A DNA stretch of 35,965 nt from Acidobacteriota bacterium (lineage in GTDB: Bacteria; Acidobacteriota; UBA890; WLXD01), in NCBI GenBank assembly GCA_029263295.1, contig JAJCXT010000081.1:1-35965 (forward strand), read 5' to 3'. A program made the position numbers and the translations under genes. Positions 26,207 through 34,485 of the stretch are shown in pieces; within the stretch, counting starts at the first letter, position 1; the number at the start of each line of letters is the position of its first letter. Under the pieces are notes generated by a model. The model had not been told where the DNA came from and made no database searches. It was given only the letters and a program-made list of their open reading frames with translations.

Positions 26207-28129
26207 ATGTGTGGAATCACCGGCATCCTGACTCGTAAGAACCACGATGTCGTGGTGCCGATGACCGCGTCGCTGCGGCACCGCGGGCCCGATGGCGACG
26301 GCAGCTACCGTGACGAGAATATCGCCCTGGGCCATCGTCGCCTGTCGATCATCGACGTGGCCGGTGGCGCGCAGCCGCTGGTCAACGAAGACGGCACCAT
26401 TCACCTGGTATCGAACGGCGAGATCTACAACTCGCCCGAGCTACGGCAGCGACTCGAGGCGGCCGGCCATCGTTTCCGCACCAACACCGACGTCGAGACG
26501 ATTCTGCATCTGTACGAGGATCACGGCGTCGACTGCGTGAAGCACCTGCGCGGGCAGTTCGCCTTCGCCATCTGGGACAGCGGCGCCCGTCGCCTGGTGC
26601 TGGCGCGCGACCACATGGGCCAGAAGCCACTGTTCTTCGCCCAGCACGGCGACGACCTACTGTTCGCCAGCGAGGTCAAAGCGATCCTGGCTGCCGGGCT
26701 GATCGACACCCAGCCCGATCTGACAGCCCTGTGGCACTACTCGTCGCTGCGCTTCATTCCCGACCAGTACACGCTGTTCGAGGGCATCGACAAGCTGCCC
26801 GCGGGTCACACCCTGGTGTGGCAAGACGGCCGCACCGAGGTCAGTCGCTACTGGAGCTTCGGTTGCACCGACAAGCACACGGGCTCCGAAGAGGAAGTCG
26901 CGGACGAGCTCGAAGAATTGCTGCTCGAGACCGTTCAGATGCACATGCTCTCGGACGTGCCCGTGGGCGCGTTCCTCTCGGGCGGCATCGATTCGAGCTT
27001 GATCGCGGCGATGATGGCCAAGACCACCGGCTCGACGTTCCCGACGTTCTCCATCGGCGTCGAGGAGCAGCAGTTCAACGAGCTGCCATATGCCCGCATG
27101 GTGAACGAGCAGTATGGGCTCGAGGGCAACGAGCGGATCGTCAAGGCCGACCTGATCCACATGATGCCGTCGATGATCCACCACCTCGACGAGCCGTCGG
27201 ATCCGTTCGGCGTGGGCGTCTACCTTGTCTCCGAGGTGGCCGCCGAGAAGGTGAAGGTCGTGCTCTCGGGCGACGGCGGCGACGAGAACTTCGCCGGATA
27301 CGACCGCTTCGCCGGCCAGCGCATGGTCGATATGTACCGCCTGCTGCCCGAGTGGATGCGTCGCCAGGTAATGAGCCGCCTGTTCGCTCTCGTGCCCGAG
27401 TCGTTTGGCTACAAGAGCCTCGCGTCGAAGCTCAATTGGGCCAACGAGATGTCCTTCTACGACTCCGGCGAGCGCTACGCCCAGGCGATGAGCTTCTTGC
27501 GCTTCACGCCGGATCTGAAGGAGGAGTTGTTCACCGAGTCCGCGCGGGCGCAGATCTCGGATGACGATTCGGTTGGCAAGATCCTGCAGTGGTTCGATGC
27601 CGACTGCGTGGACGACATCGTCGACCGCATGCTCTACACCGACCTGAACACGCGCATGCCGGACCACCTGCTGCCGATCGTCGATCGCATGTCGATGGCC
27701 CACTCGATCGAGAGCCGGCCGCCGCTGATGGACTACAAGGTCGTGGAGTTTGCCGCGTCGATCCCGGGCAACATGAAGCTCCAGGGGCGCGACTTGAAAC
27801 ACATCCTCAAGGTCGTGGCGCGGCGTTACCTGCCGCCGGAGCTGGTCGACCGCGAAAAGCAGGGCTTTGGTTTCCCGCTGGCGCTGTGGATGCGCACCGA
27901 TCTGGCGCCGTTCATCCGCAACCTCTTCGCCGAGTCGCGCTTCATCGACCACGGCGTCTTCGACGGCGCGACCGTGCACCGTCTGGTCGACGAACACATC
28001 GGCGGCAAGGCCGACCACAACTTCCGGCTCTGGATCCTCATCAACCTCGAGTTCTGGTACCGGCTGTACTTCGAGAATGAGTCGGTAGACTCTTTGCGTG
28101 AGTTGACCGATAGATTGAGCGAAAGTTGA
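26207..28129 (+). CDS. asnB: Asparagine synthase-type amidotransferase
   Basis: 640 aa from ATG 26207. The N-terminal class II glutaminase has the nucleophile C2 (MCGITGI) and RHRGPDGDGSY. The C-terminal synthetase has the PP-loop SGGIDSS at residues 258-264 and GDGGDENFAGYDR. It moves ammonia from glutamine to an ATP-activated carboxylate. At 640 aa it is longer than housekeeping AsnB (about 550) and matches the AsnB homologues found in exopolysaccharide and O-antigen clusters, where they are thought to amidate uronic acids or lipid-linked products. Its stop overlaps the acyltransferase start by one base. True asparagine synthesis is not excluded. Confidence 0.9.
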   Translation: MCGITGILTRKNHDVVVPMTASLRHRGPDGDGSYRDENIALGHRRLSIIDVAGGAQPLVNEDGTIHLVSNGEIYNSPELRQRLEAAGHRFRTNTDVETILHLYEDHGVDCVKHLRGQFAFAIWDSGARRLVLARDHMGQKPLFFAQHGDDLLFASEVKAILAAGLIDTQPDLTALWHYSSLRFIPDQYTLFEGIDKLPAGHTLVWQDGRTEVSRYWSFGCTDKHTGSEEEVADELEELLLETVQMHMLSDVPVGAFLSGGIDSSLIAAMMAKTTGSTFPTFSIGVEEQQFNELPYARMVNEQYGLEGNERIVKADLIHMMPSMIHHLDEPSDPFGVGVYLVSEVAAEKVKVVLSGDGGDENFAGYDRFAGQRMVDMYRLLPEWMRRQVMSRLFALVPESFGYKSLASKLNWANEMSFYDSGERYAQAMSFLRFTPDLKEELFTESARAQISDDDSVGKILQWFDADCVDDIVDRMLYTDLNTRMPDHLLPIVDRMSMAHSIESRPPLMDYKVVEFAASIPGNMKLQGRDLKHILKVVARRYLPPELVDREKQGFGFPLALWMRTDLAPFIRNLFAESRFIDHGVFDGATVHRLVDEHIGGKADHNFRLWILINLEFWYRLYFENESVDSLRELTDRLSES

Positions 28130-28893
28130 TGGGCGAGCAGAACAAGACGCAGGCAACAGTGACCGGCGGCGGCTCGGCGCTGTCGCGCTACCAGGACGTC
28201 ATTGTGGGCAAGCGTGGCTGGACGGCACTTATCTACCTTGAGCTCTGCCTGTGGCTCGGCATCATTCCCGGTGCCCACGGGCTGTTTCTGCGCAAGATCT
28301 TCTGGCCGTCGCTGTTCGGCTCTTGCGGCGCCGGCACGACCTTCGGCCGCGGGGTGAAGCTGCGCCACCCGCATCGCATTCACCTCGGCGAGCGCGTCGT
28401 TCTGGCAGACGACTGCATTCTCGATGCTCGCAACACCACCATCGACAAGGTCATCGAGATCGGCAGCGATGTGATCCTGGCCGACAACGTGATGCTCTCG
28501 TGCAAGAACGGCACGATGCAGATCGGCAGCAACGTCGGCTTCGGCACCCAGACCGTTGTGCACGCGGTCAACGGCTGTCACGCGGAACTGGGCGACGACC
28601 TCATCATTGGCCCCGCCTGCTATATCGCCGCCGGCGGCAACTACGACATCGATCAGACGGAACACGCGATGGCCAAGTACGGGCTTCGCCACGAGGACTC
28701 GGGCGTGACCCTCGAGGGGGACAACTGGCTAGGCACCAAGGTCTCCGTGCTCCCGGGCGTGACGATGGGGCAGGGGAGTGTTGCTGCCGCGGGCGCTGTG
28801 GTCACGCACAACGTGGAGCCGATGGCAGTCGTGGGCGGCGTGCCGGCAAGGCTCATTCGCCACCGCGGTAGGCCGGGACCGGTTCAGGTCTGA
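28129..28893 (+). CDS. Left-handed beta-helix acyltransferase (copy 1)
   Basis: 254 aa from ATG 28129, overlapping the asnB stop (TGATG). After a hydrophobic N-terminal stretch (ALIYLELCLWLGIIPG) the protein consists of hexapeptide repeats (for example IHLGERVVLADDCIL, IEIGSDVILADNVMLS, MQIGSNVGFGTQTVVH) followed by the typical end 'GDNWLGTKVSVLPGVTMGQG', 'AAGAVVTHNVEPMAVVGGVPARLI'. This is the WcaF/CatB/NodL-like group, which transfers acetyl or other acyl groups from CoA to sugar hydroxyls or amines. It likely decorates the glycan made by this locus. The last third is duplicated at 35475-35787, with 68 of the final 74 residues identical. Confidence 0.88.
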   Translation: MGEQNKTQATVTGGGSALSRYQDVIVGKRGWTALIYLELCLWLGIIPGAHGLFLRKIFWPSLFGSCGAGTTFGRGVKLRHPHRIHLGERVVLADDCILDARNTTIDKVIEIGSDVILADNVMLSCKNGTMQIGSNVGFGTQTVVHAVNGCHAELGDDLIIGPACYIAAGGNYDIDQTEHAMAKYGLRHEDSGVTLEGDNWLGTKVSVLPGVTMGQGSVAAAGAVVTHNVEPMAVVGGVPARLIRHRGRPGPVQV

Positions 28894-28903
28894 CCGCGCA
28901 GGT

Positions 28904-30229
28904 CTAGCCCCGTAGGAGAGCCAGCCAGCGCCGCGCATGGCGCGCGGCGAACGCGCGGAACTCGTCGGAGCAGGTCGTATCGTCGCCGAGTTCCTCCCAG
29001 TAGGCCGAGGAGGCCAGACCGGTCGCCTCCCATGCGCCTTCGTTCCGCCGAGTGCGGATTGGCGGAGCCAGGTCGATGGACTCCAGCGGCTCGCTGGCTC
29101 GCGAGAGCTGCATTGGAAGCATGTCGTAGACGGGCAGCAGCGCGAACGAGTTGTCTTCCGGGCACAGACTCAGGTTGCCGGGGTGTCGGTCCGAATTGCC
29201 GATCCAGCTTCCGAACGTGTCCAACCACACGATCTGGTCGTAGGACTGACTGTCCAGCAAGGAGGCGTCGCGCAGACCCCGTGCGATTCGGGACCAGCCG
29301 GAGCCTTCACCCGCGAACTCCGCGTCCACCATGCCGAGCGAGAACGCCGGCCGGCGACCCCGCTTTCCAACTCGGTCGAATCGGCGGCTCTCGAGGTAGG
29401 TGCGGCCTTCGAACCGATAGATGTCTGTGTTGGCCGCCGGTAGCCCGTGCTCGCCGACACTCCTGTGGGCGTGGCACTCTGCTGCCAGAAGATCTGCCCA
29501 ACGCTGGCCAACGGCGGTGGCGACAGCCTCCGAATACTTGACGATGACGTGGCCAGTTCCCTCGATGTAGGCGAGGAACTTCGGCCGCTCGCCGGCCGCT
29601 GACGAGCCGGGCGGCTCTTCGTTCAGGTTACGCTGGACGAGTTCCGGGTAGCGGCCAGCCCGATCGCGAACGATCGAGAAGACGGCTCGGTTTGCCACTT
29701 CGGCGGCGTGTTCTCCAAGCACAAGATTGCCGGGAAGGTCCGAACCCGAGCGTAGGAGGTATTGCCCGGTTTGCTCGGCGGTCCATTCCCGCGGGTCATC
29801 CGGCGCGCCGAGCGTATGCGCCACCCGGCGGGCAGTCAGGCGGCCGAGGAATCCAGCCGGCCGAAGGTCGGCAAGAAAGTACGGGAGACCCCCGAACACA
29901 CCGTTGCCATGAACTCCGAGCGCCCAGAATGGGAGGTCATCTCCTTCGACGATGTACGCTCCCGTTGCCGATTGGCGTAGCGATCCGAACTCCCGCACGA
30001 TGCCCGTTTCACCGACTTCAAAGAGGCTAGCGGCTTGCTGGACGCCGAATACATCCACTGCCAGCGTGTAGCGGGTGGAACGACCGGCGCCCAGCCGAAG
30101 CACCCGGTTCCCGGCCTTCGTCACGAGTCGAGATACCGCGGCCTGACTGACACCGAGTTCGGCCTGGAGTTCGACAGAGGTTCGTGGCCGCGGGCCGTTC
30201 AGAGCCTCGAGGAGATCAGCAACAGTCAC
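28904..30229 (-). CDS. HipA-family serine/threonine kinase toxin, YjjJ type
   Basis: 441 aa from GTG 30229. The N-terminal 60 residues are a winged helix-turn-helix (TSVELQAELGVSQAAVSRLV), so antitoxin-like DNA binding is fused to the kinase as in E. coli YjjJ (about 443 aa). Kinase motifs: G-x-x-PK loop 'GERPKFLA' (K217), VIVKY with K231, catalytic loop NSDRHPGN with D347 and N352, and metal-binding D in PVYDM. All are intact. HipA kinases phosphorylate tRNA-synthetase-type targets and slow growth; the target of YjjJ-type members is unsettled. No separate hipB is present. The gene lies opposite to the glycan operon and splits the acyltransferase from the flippase-like gene, an arrangement not seen in the second copy at 35475-35965. 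The start lacks a Shine-Dalgarno. Confidence 0.9.
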   Translation of the reverse strand: MTVADLLEALNGPRPRTSVELQAELGVSQAAVSRLVTKAGNRVLRLGAGRSTRYTLAVDVFGVQQAASLFEVGETGIVREFGSLRQSATGAYIVEGDDLPFWALGVHGNGVFGGLPYFLADLRPAGFLGRLTARRVAHTLGAPDDPREWTAEQTGQYLLRSGSDLPGNLVLGEHAAEVANRAVFSIVRDRAGRYPELVQRNLNEEPPGSSAAGERPKFLAYIEGTGHVIVKYSEAVATAVGQRWADLLAAECHAHRSVGEHGLPAANTDIYRFEGRTYLESRRFDRVGKRGRRPAFSLGMVDAEFAGEGSGWSRIARGLRDASLLDSQSYDQIVWLDTFGSWIGNSDRHPGNLSLCPEDNSFALLPVYDMLPMQLSRASEPLESIDLAPPIRTRRNEGAWEATGLASSAYWEELGDDTTCSDEFRAFAARHARRWLALLRG

Positions 30230-30246
30230 TGGTAGTACCGGCTTCG

Positions 30247-30408
30247 TGAATAGATAAAGAATAGATTATGGATATCTTCCGAGGTTTGTGCCATACAATC
30301 TTGGCCATACAAAACAGGGGTTTCGTTCTCTGGCCAGAGAATCATAGCAGGAACGGTTTCGCTACTTGAATAGATAAATGAATAACAAACACTCAGTGAC
30401 GAATAGAA
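30247..30408. promoter_or_regulatory. AT-rich control region with GAATAGAT repeats between hipA and the flippase-like gene
   Basis: GAATAGAT occurs at 30248-30255, 30259-30266 and 30368-30375, with variants at 30380-30387 (GAATAACA) and 30401-30408 (GAATAGAA). The 12-mer TGAATAGATAAA is exact at 30247-30258 and 30367-30378. GCCATACAA occurs twice (30290-30298, 30304-30312), and a 16-bp palindrome is at 30326-30341. The stretch is clearly more AT-rich than its surroundings and probably holds divergent promoters and sites for the kinase's HTH domain. Confidence 0.6.
30326..30341. promoter_or_regulatory. 16-bp perfect palindrome, candidate operator
   Basis: TTCTCTGGCCAGAGAA is a perfect palindrome about midway between the divergent hipA and flippase-like starts. 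The symmetry suits a dimeric winged-helix repressor such as the HipA N-terminal domain. The binding protein is inferred from position only. Confidence 0.5.
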
Positions 30409-31391
30409 AATCCTGGCCGCACCTCCTCGCGGCTATCGCGGTCTCGGTCGTGCTCGTGGCGTGGTTGCTGCGCGACATGGGGGTGGGCGCGGTCGTCGAA
30501 ACCATCCGCGGGGTCTGGGTGCCTGGTCTGCTGATGGGCGTCGCGGCATTCGCGGTGATGACGCTCGCGCGGGTGTTTCGCTACCGCGTGCTGCTCGAAG
30601 ACAAGCCTGCTTTCGGGCCGTTGGTGCTGGTCACCCTGGTGCGGGGCATGGCAGGCGACCTGTTGCCCGCCCGCCTGGGGACCCTGGTCTACGTGTGGCT
30701 GGTGACGAAGCGGCTTCGCGTCCGGCTCGACGATGCGTTCGCTTCGTTCTTCCTCGCGCTTGTTCTCGACATGGTCGCCATCGCACCGCTGCTGCTGCTC
30801 GCGCTGGCCGTGATGGGCTTCGGCCTGCAGTCGACCGGCGCGCTAGCCTTGCTCGCCGGCAGCCTGCTGGGCGTTTCCATCATGGCGCTTGTGCTGATGG
30901 TCCCGTCGCTGCGCCTCGCGGCCAAGACCCTCGAGATCGTCATGCCCCGCGCCGAACGGGCCCGACGGCTCGCGACCCTGGCCAACGACACAGCGGACCA
31001 GGTAACGGCAGTCTCAACCCGCGGTGCGCTGTGGCCGGCGGTAGCGCTCTCGTTCCTCGTCCGCGTCTCCAAGTTCGGCGCCCACTACCTGGTGCTGCAA
31101 TCGGTCCTGGTGCCCCTCGGTGTTTCGTGGGGATCCCTCGGCGTCGTCGAGTCCTTCCTCGGAGTAGCCGGAGCCGAACTCTCGTCCATGCTCCCGATCG
31201 CCGGCCTCGGCGCCTTCGGCACCTGGGAAGCCGCCTTCGCCTTCGGCTTCACCCAGCTCGGCCTCACATTCGATCAAGCCGTCCTGGCCGGCTTCGCCAC
31301 CCACATCCTGACGCAGTTGCACGACTACGGGCTCGGCGTGACTGCGCTCGTGATCCTCTGGTGGCCGTCGCGACGCAGAGGCTCGATCTGA
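30378..31391 (+). CDS. LPG-synthase-TM/flippase-like membrane protein (copy 1)
   Basis: 337 aa with about eight hydrophobic segments, the first at LLAAIAVSVVLVAWLL. It belongs to the lysylphosphatidylglycerol synthase transmembrane/UPF0104 family; the conserved region 'GAELSSMLPIAGLGAFGTWE' near residue 275 is typical. Members occur in cell-envelope clusters and are thought to move or modify lipid-linked glycans; function here is inferred. ATG 30378 has no Shine-Dalgarno and its first 12 codons are AT-rich (MNNKHSVTNRKS), unlike the second copy, which begins with a Pro/Ala-rich tail before the same WLLRDxGxGAVxETIRGV. The original 5' end was probably replaced when the hipA cassette entered. 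GTG 30396 is an alternative start. Confidence 0.8.
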   Translation: MNNKHSVTNRKSWPHLLAAIAVSVVLVAWLLRDMGVGAVVETIRGVWVPGLLMGVAAFAVMTLARVFRYRVLLEDKPAFGPLVLVTLVRGMAGDLLPARLGTLVYVWLVTKRLRVRLDDAFASFFLALVLDMVAIAPLLLLALAVMGFGLQSTGALALLAGSLLGVSIMALVLMVPSLRLAAKTLEIVMPRAERARRLATLANDTADQVTAVSTRGALWPAVALSFLVRVSKFGAHYLVLQSVLVPLGVSWGSLGVVESFLGVAGAELSSMLPIAGLGAFGTWEAAFAFGFTQLGLTFDQAVLAGFATHILTQLHDYGLGVTALVILWWPSRRRGSI

Positions 31392-31397
31392 GCTGCT

Positions 31398-34067
31398 TCA
31401 TTCGGCTCGCAGGGCCTCGAGCGGATCGACTCGCGTTGCCCGGCGTGCTGGGAGGTACGCGGCCAGGCCGATGACCATTGCGAGAATCGCCAGGACCGCG
31501 AGGATCGTGGCGATCCGCGGAGCCGTGGTCCCGTGGATGTTGGCGATCATTCCGGCGGCGACCACCGCCGACAACGCGGCACCTGCGGCCACTCCGATCG
31601 ACGCGAGTTTCAGGACGCGCCCGAGCACAAGCCTCACAATCGCCACGCGTCGAGCCCCCAGCGCCAGCCGTACGCCGATCTCGCGAGTTCGTTGCGCCAC
31701 GCTGTGCGAGATCATGCCGAACAGGCCTATGCTGGCGAGCCCGAGCGCGAGCAGGCCGATCCCGCCGATCATCGACGTGAACAGCCGGGTCTCCATGAGC
31801 CACTCTTCGATGGCTACCTCGATCGTGCGGAAGCCGTAGATGGGAACCTCCGCGTCCACCGATTGGATCGCGGCGGTGACGGTGGGAACGAGATCGGTCG
31901 TGCCTTTCTCGACACGACCGACGAGCCGCATGCTCGATGAGGGTCGCTGCGCGTGCGGCATGTAGATCTGCTCGTCAATCGGTTGTCCCTGAAAGTCGAT
32001 GCCGAAGTCGGCGACGACACCGACCACAGTGATCCACTCGACATCCGCGGCGTCCCGGTTGAAGGTGAAGCGCTGGCCGACGGCCTGCCGCTGCGGCCAG
32101 GATCGTTCTGCCATGCGTTCGTTGACGAGCGCTACCGGCAGCGAGTCGGGAAGGTCGGACGGCGTGAACGCGCGGCCCGCGACCACCGGCACCCCGAGTG
32201 TTTCAAAGTACCCCGGCGTAACCACCTGGAAGCCACGTACGGATACCATCGGTGCGCCGCTATCCGTCTCGTCTTCGGCGGCGAACGTGCCGCCATACTC
32301 CCCATTCCGGCCGGCGCCGAGCGGCATGCTGAGCGTCGCCCCGACCGTTCGCACGCCGGGCACGGCGGCGAGCGCAGCCCGCATCTCCGATATCACCGCG
32401 CTCCACTCCTCGCCCGTCGCGTAGCGGTATTCGGGTCTGTCGATCTGCATCGCCATCACGTCGTTCGTATCGAAGCCGTAGTCGATCGTCTCGAGAAAGG
32501 CCAGCTGACGTGCGGCCATGGCACAGGCCACGAGCAACGGAATCGTGAGGGCGAGTTGCCCCACCACGATCGCGTTGCGCCAGGCCGTCCGTGCCCCGCC
32601 GGTCGACTGCCCGCCCCTGAGAACGGCGCCGACCGAGGTGCGTGAGGCGGCGAGGGCTGGGGCCATGCCGAAGGCGAGCGCGGCGAGCGTGCAACTCAGC
32701 AGCGTGTAGATGACGACGGGCGGATTGAGGCCGAGCTCGGACGCGCGGAAAGCCCCGAATTCCCAGCTGGCACTGAACATGCCCACCGCCCATCGACTGA
32801 GCACGAGGCCGAGGGCGCCACCGAGCAGCGCGAGCACGAGGCTCTCGGTCATGAGCTGCCGCACAATCCGTCGGTGTCCCGCGCCGAGCGCAATCCTCAC
32901 CGCGAGTTCGGGCCCGCGCACCGAGGCGCGCGCAAGCAGGAACGAGGCCAGGTTTACGCAGGCGATCATCAGCACAGCGCAGGCGGCCATCAGCATCGAC
33001 CCCATCGCCAGCTTGTTCTCCATCGGTAGTACGTAGTCGCGTAGCGACTCGACGAATACGTCTCTGTCCGCGTTCGTCGCCGGATAGGCGCTGGCGAGAC
33101 GATCCGCGATACCTTCCATCTCCGTCTGTGCGCCGGCCACGGAACCGCCCGGCTTGAGCCGTGCGATTGGGCGCAACCCGCCACCTTCGCGGGTGTGCTC
33201 CGAGCGCACCAGGGGCAGGTGCGTGAAGACACCCACGTCGCGCCAAAACCGATCGAAGCCGACCTTCGGCTCGAGAACCCCGACGACGACATGTTCGACG
33301 GAGTCGAGCTTGATCACCTGTCCCACGACGTCCGGATCCGAGGCGAAGCGGCGCTGCCACAGGTCATCGGACAGGACCACGACGGGAGTTTCCGCCGCAC
33401 TCGCGACGTCACCACCGATCAACCGGCCCAATTGGGATCGCAGCCCGAGCAAGGGGAACAGATCACCCGATAGTTCGACGACTCCGATCGTCTCCGGCAC
33501 GCCGACTTCGCTGAGAATGCGACGACCGCTACGGTAGGCACCCATCTCGACGAACGCCGCGCTCTGCTCGCGCCAGTCGAGCCAATCGAGGCCGCTCGTG
33601 CTTGATTTGCTCCAGCGCGGAGTCTGGGTCCACAGAAGGACCAGCTCCTCGTGCCGCTCGAAACGCGTGGGGATCTGCCACATTGCGTTGACGATGCTGA
33701 ACATGGCGGCGTTGGCGCCCAGGCCGAGTGCCAGCGTGGCCACCGTGCAGGCCGTGAAGCCGGGGCTGCGCGCGAGCAGGCGAACGGCGTGACGCACGTC
33801 GCTCAGAAGCGATCCCAGAGTCAGGTCACGTTTCGCGCTCGGCCGACGCGCGGCATCCAGCCGGCGGCAGCTCTGGGAGATTCGGTCGTAGTCGCCGAAC
33901 CGGCGCAGGACCTCGGCCTCGGCTTCAGTCTCGGTCCAGCCGGCGGCGACGAGTTCGTCGACGCGGCCCCGAATGTGGAAGCTCAACTCGTCGTCGACCT
34001 GGCGAGCCACCGGTCGACGGCGCTGTTTCGACAGGCCACGGCGGAACCGATCGAGCAGGCGCCTCAT
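31398..34067 (-). CDS. ADOP-type ABC transporter permease (MacB/FtsX-like), copy 2
   Basis: 889 aa. The N-terminal prefix domain (about 1-75, 'ARQVDDELSFHIRGRVDELVAAGW') is the helical permease-prefix module typical of ADOP proteins. It is followed by MacB core/FtsX block 1 (to about 440, with 'LAVRIALGAGHRRIVRQLM'), a second periplasmic core and FtsX block 2 ('REIGVRLALGARRVAIVRLV'), ending 'ARRATRVDPLEALRAE'. The ATG overlaps the padR2 stop (ATGA), so the two are coupled. It differs widely from copy 1, so this is an older paralogue rather than a recent duplicate. The substrate is unknown. It converges on the flippase-like gene with a 6-base gap. Confidence 0.92.
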   Translation of the reverse strand: MRRLLDRFRRGLSKQRRRPVARQVDDELSFHIRGRVDELVAAGWTETEAEAEVLRRFGDYDRISQSCRRLDAARRPSAKRDLTLGSLLSDVRHAVRLLARSPGFTACTVATLALGLGANAAMFSIVNAMWQIPTRFERHEELVLLWTQTPRWSKSSTSGLDWLDWREQSAAFVEMGAYRSGRRILSEVGVPETIGVVELSGDLFPLLGLRSQLGRLIGGDVASAAETPVVVLSDDLWQRRFASDPDVVGQVIKLDSVEHVVVGVLEPKVGFDRFWRDVGVFTHLPLVRSEHTREGGGLRPIARLKPGGSVAGAQTEMEGIADRLASAYPATNADRDVFVESLRDYVLPMENKLAMGSMLMAACAVLMIACVNLASFLLARASVRGPELAVRIALGAGHRRIVRQLMTESLVLALLGGALGLVLSRWAVGMFSASWEFGAFRASELGLNPPVVIYTLLSCTLAALAFGMAPALAASRTSVGAVLRGGQSTGGARTAWRNAIVVGQLALTIPLLVACAMAARQLAFLETIDYGFDTNDVMAMQIDRPEYRYATGEEWSAVISEMRAALAAVPGVRTVGATLSMPLGAGRNGEYGGTFAAEDETDSGAPMVSVRGFQVVTPGYFETLGVPVVAGRAFTPSDLPDSLPVALVNERMAERSWPQRQAVGQRFTFNRDAADVEWITVVGVVADFGIDFQGQPIDEQIYMPHAQRPSSSMRLVGRVEKGTTDLVPTVTAAIQSVDAEVPIYGFRTIEVAIEEWLMETRLFTSMIGGIGLLALGLASIGLFGMISHSVAQRTREIGVRLALGARRVAIVRLVLGRVLKLASIGVAAGAALSAVVAAGMIANIHGTTAPRIATILAVLAILAMVIGLAAYLPARRATRVDPLEALRAE

Positions 34068-34414
34068 GATCCGCCCGCCGCTTCGTTGCCCAATACGCGT
34101 CCGACTGCTTCGGTGTGGGTGCGCCAGTTGCCGAGTTCAGCCGCGAGGCGCTCCCGGCCCTCCGCGGTGAGTTCGTAGAGCTTGGCGCGTCGTCCCTTGT
34201 CCGAAGTGCCCCAGCGGGCTTCCAGCAGACCCCCCTTTTGGAGCCTGTGCAGCGCCGGATACAGAGCACCCTCCTCGATTCGCAACACTTCGCGGCTCAC
34301 GGCCTGGATACGGTTGGCGATCCCGAGCCCGTGCAGCGGACCGTCTTCCGCGAGCGACTGGAGAATCAACAGATTGAGAGTGCCGTACAGGGACCCCGCC
34401 GCGACCTTGACCAT
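34064..34414 (-). CDS. PadR-family transcriptional regulator 2
   Basis: 116 aa from ATG 34414, chosen over GTG 34423 because AGGTGA lies five bases before the ATG while the GTG has nothing suitable. 'GSLYGTLNLLILQSLAEDG' and 'PLHGLGIANRIQ', then 'RIEEGALYPALHRLQKGGLLEA' and 'RRAKLYELTAEGRERL', are characteristic of the ADOP-linked PadR group. It overlaps the start of the permease gene, so permease level should follow its own repression. A 30-bp dyad (34422-34451) covers its Shine-Dalgarno region and is the likely operator. Confidence 0.93.
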   Translation of the reverse strand: MVKVAAGSLYGTLNLLILQSLAEDGPLHGLGIANRIQAVSREVLRIEEGALYPALHRLQKGGLLEARWGTSDKGRRAKLYELTAEGRERLAAELGNWRTHTEAVGRVLGNEAAGGS

Positions 34415-34421
34415 AGCGTTC

Positions 34422-34451
34422 ACCTAAGCTGATTACATAATCTATTTAGGT
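34422..34451 (-). promoter_or_regulatory. Nested 30-bp dyad operator upstream of padR2
   Basis: Outer arms ACCTAA (34422-34427) and TTAGGT (34446-34451) enclose inner arms GATTA (34431-34435) and TAATC (34438-34442), symmetric about a two-base centre with three unpaired bases on each side. It lies 8 bases upstream of the padR2 ATG and includes the Shine-Dalgarno complement, so binding, or an RNA hairpin, could block expression directly. It differs in sequence from the padR1 operator. Confidence 0.65.
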
Positions 34452-34485
34452 ATCGTAGCCGAAGGCCAAGACAGCGGCAAGTTTG

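Noticed and set aside
26657..28156. 499-codon minus-strand open frame opposite asnB
   Set aside because: Antisense shadow of a complete amidotransferase gene.
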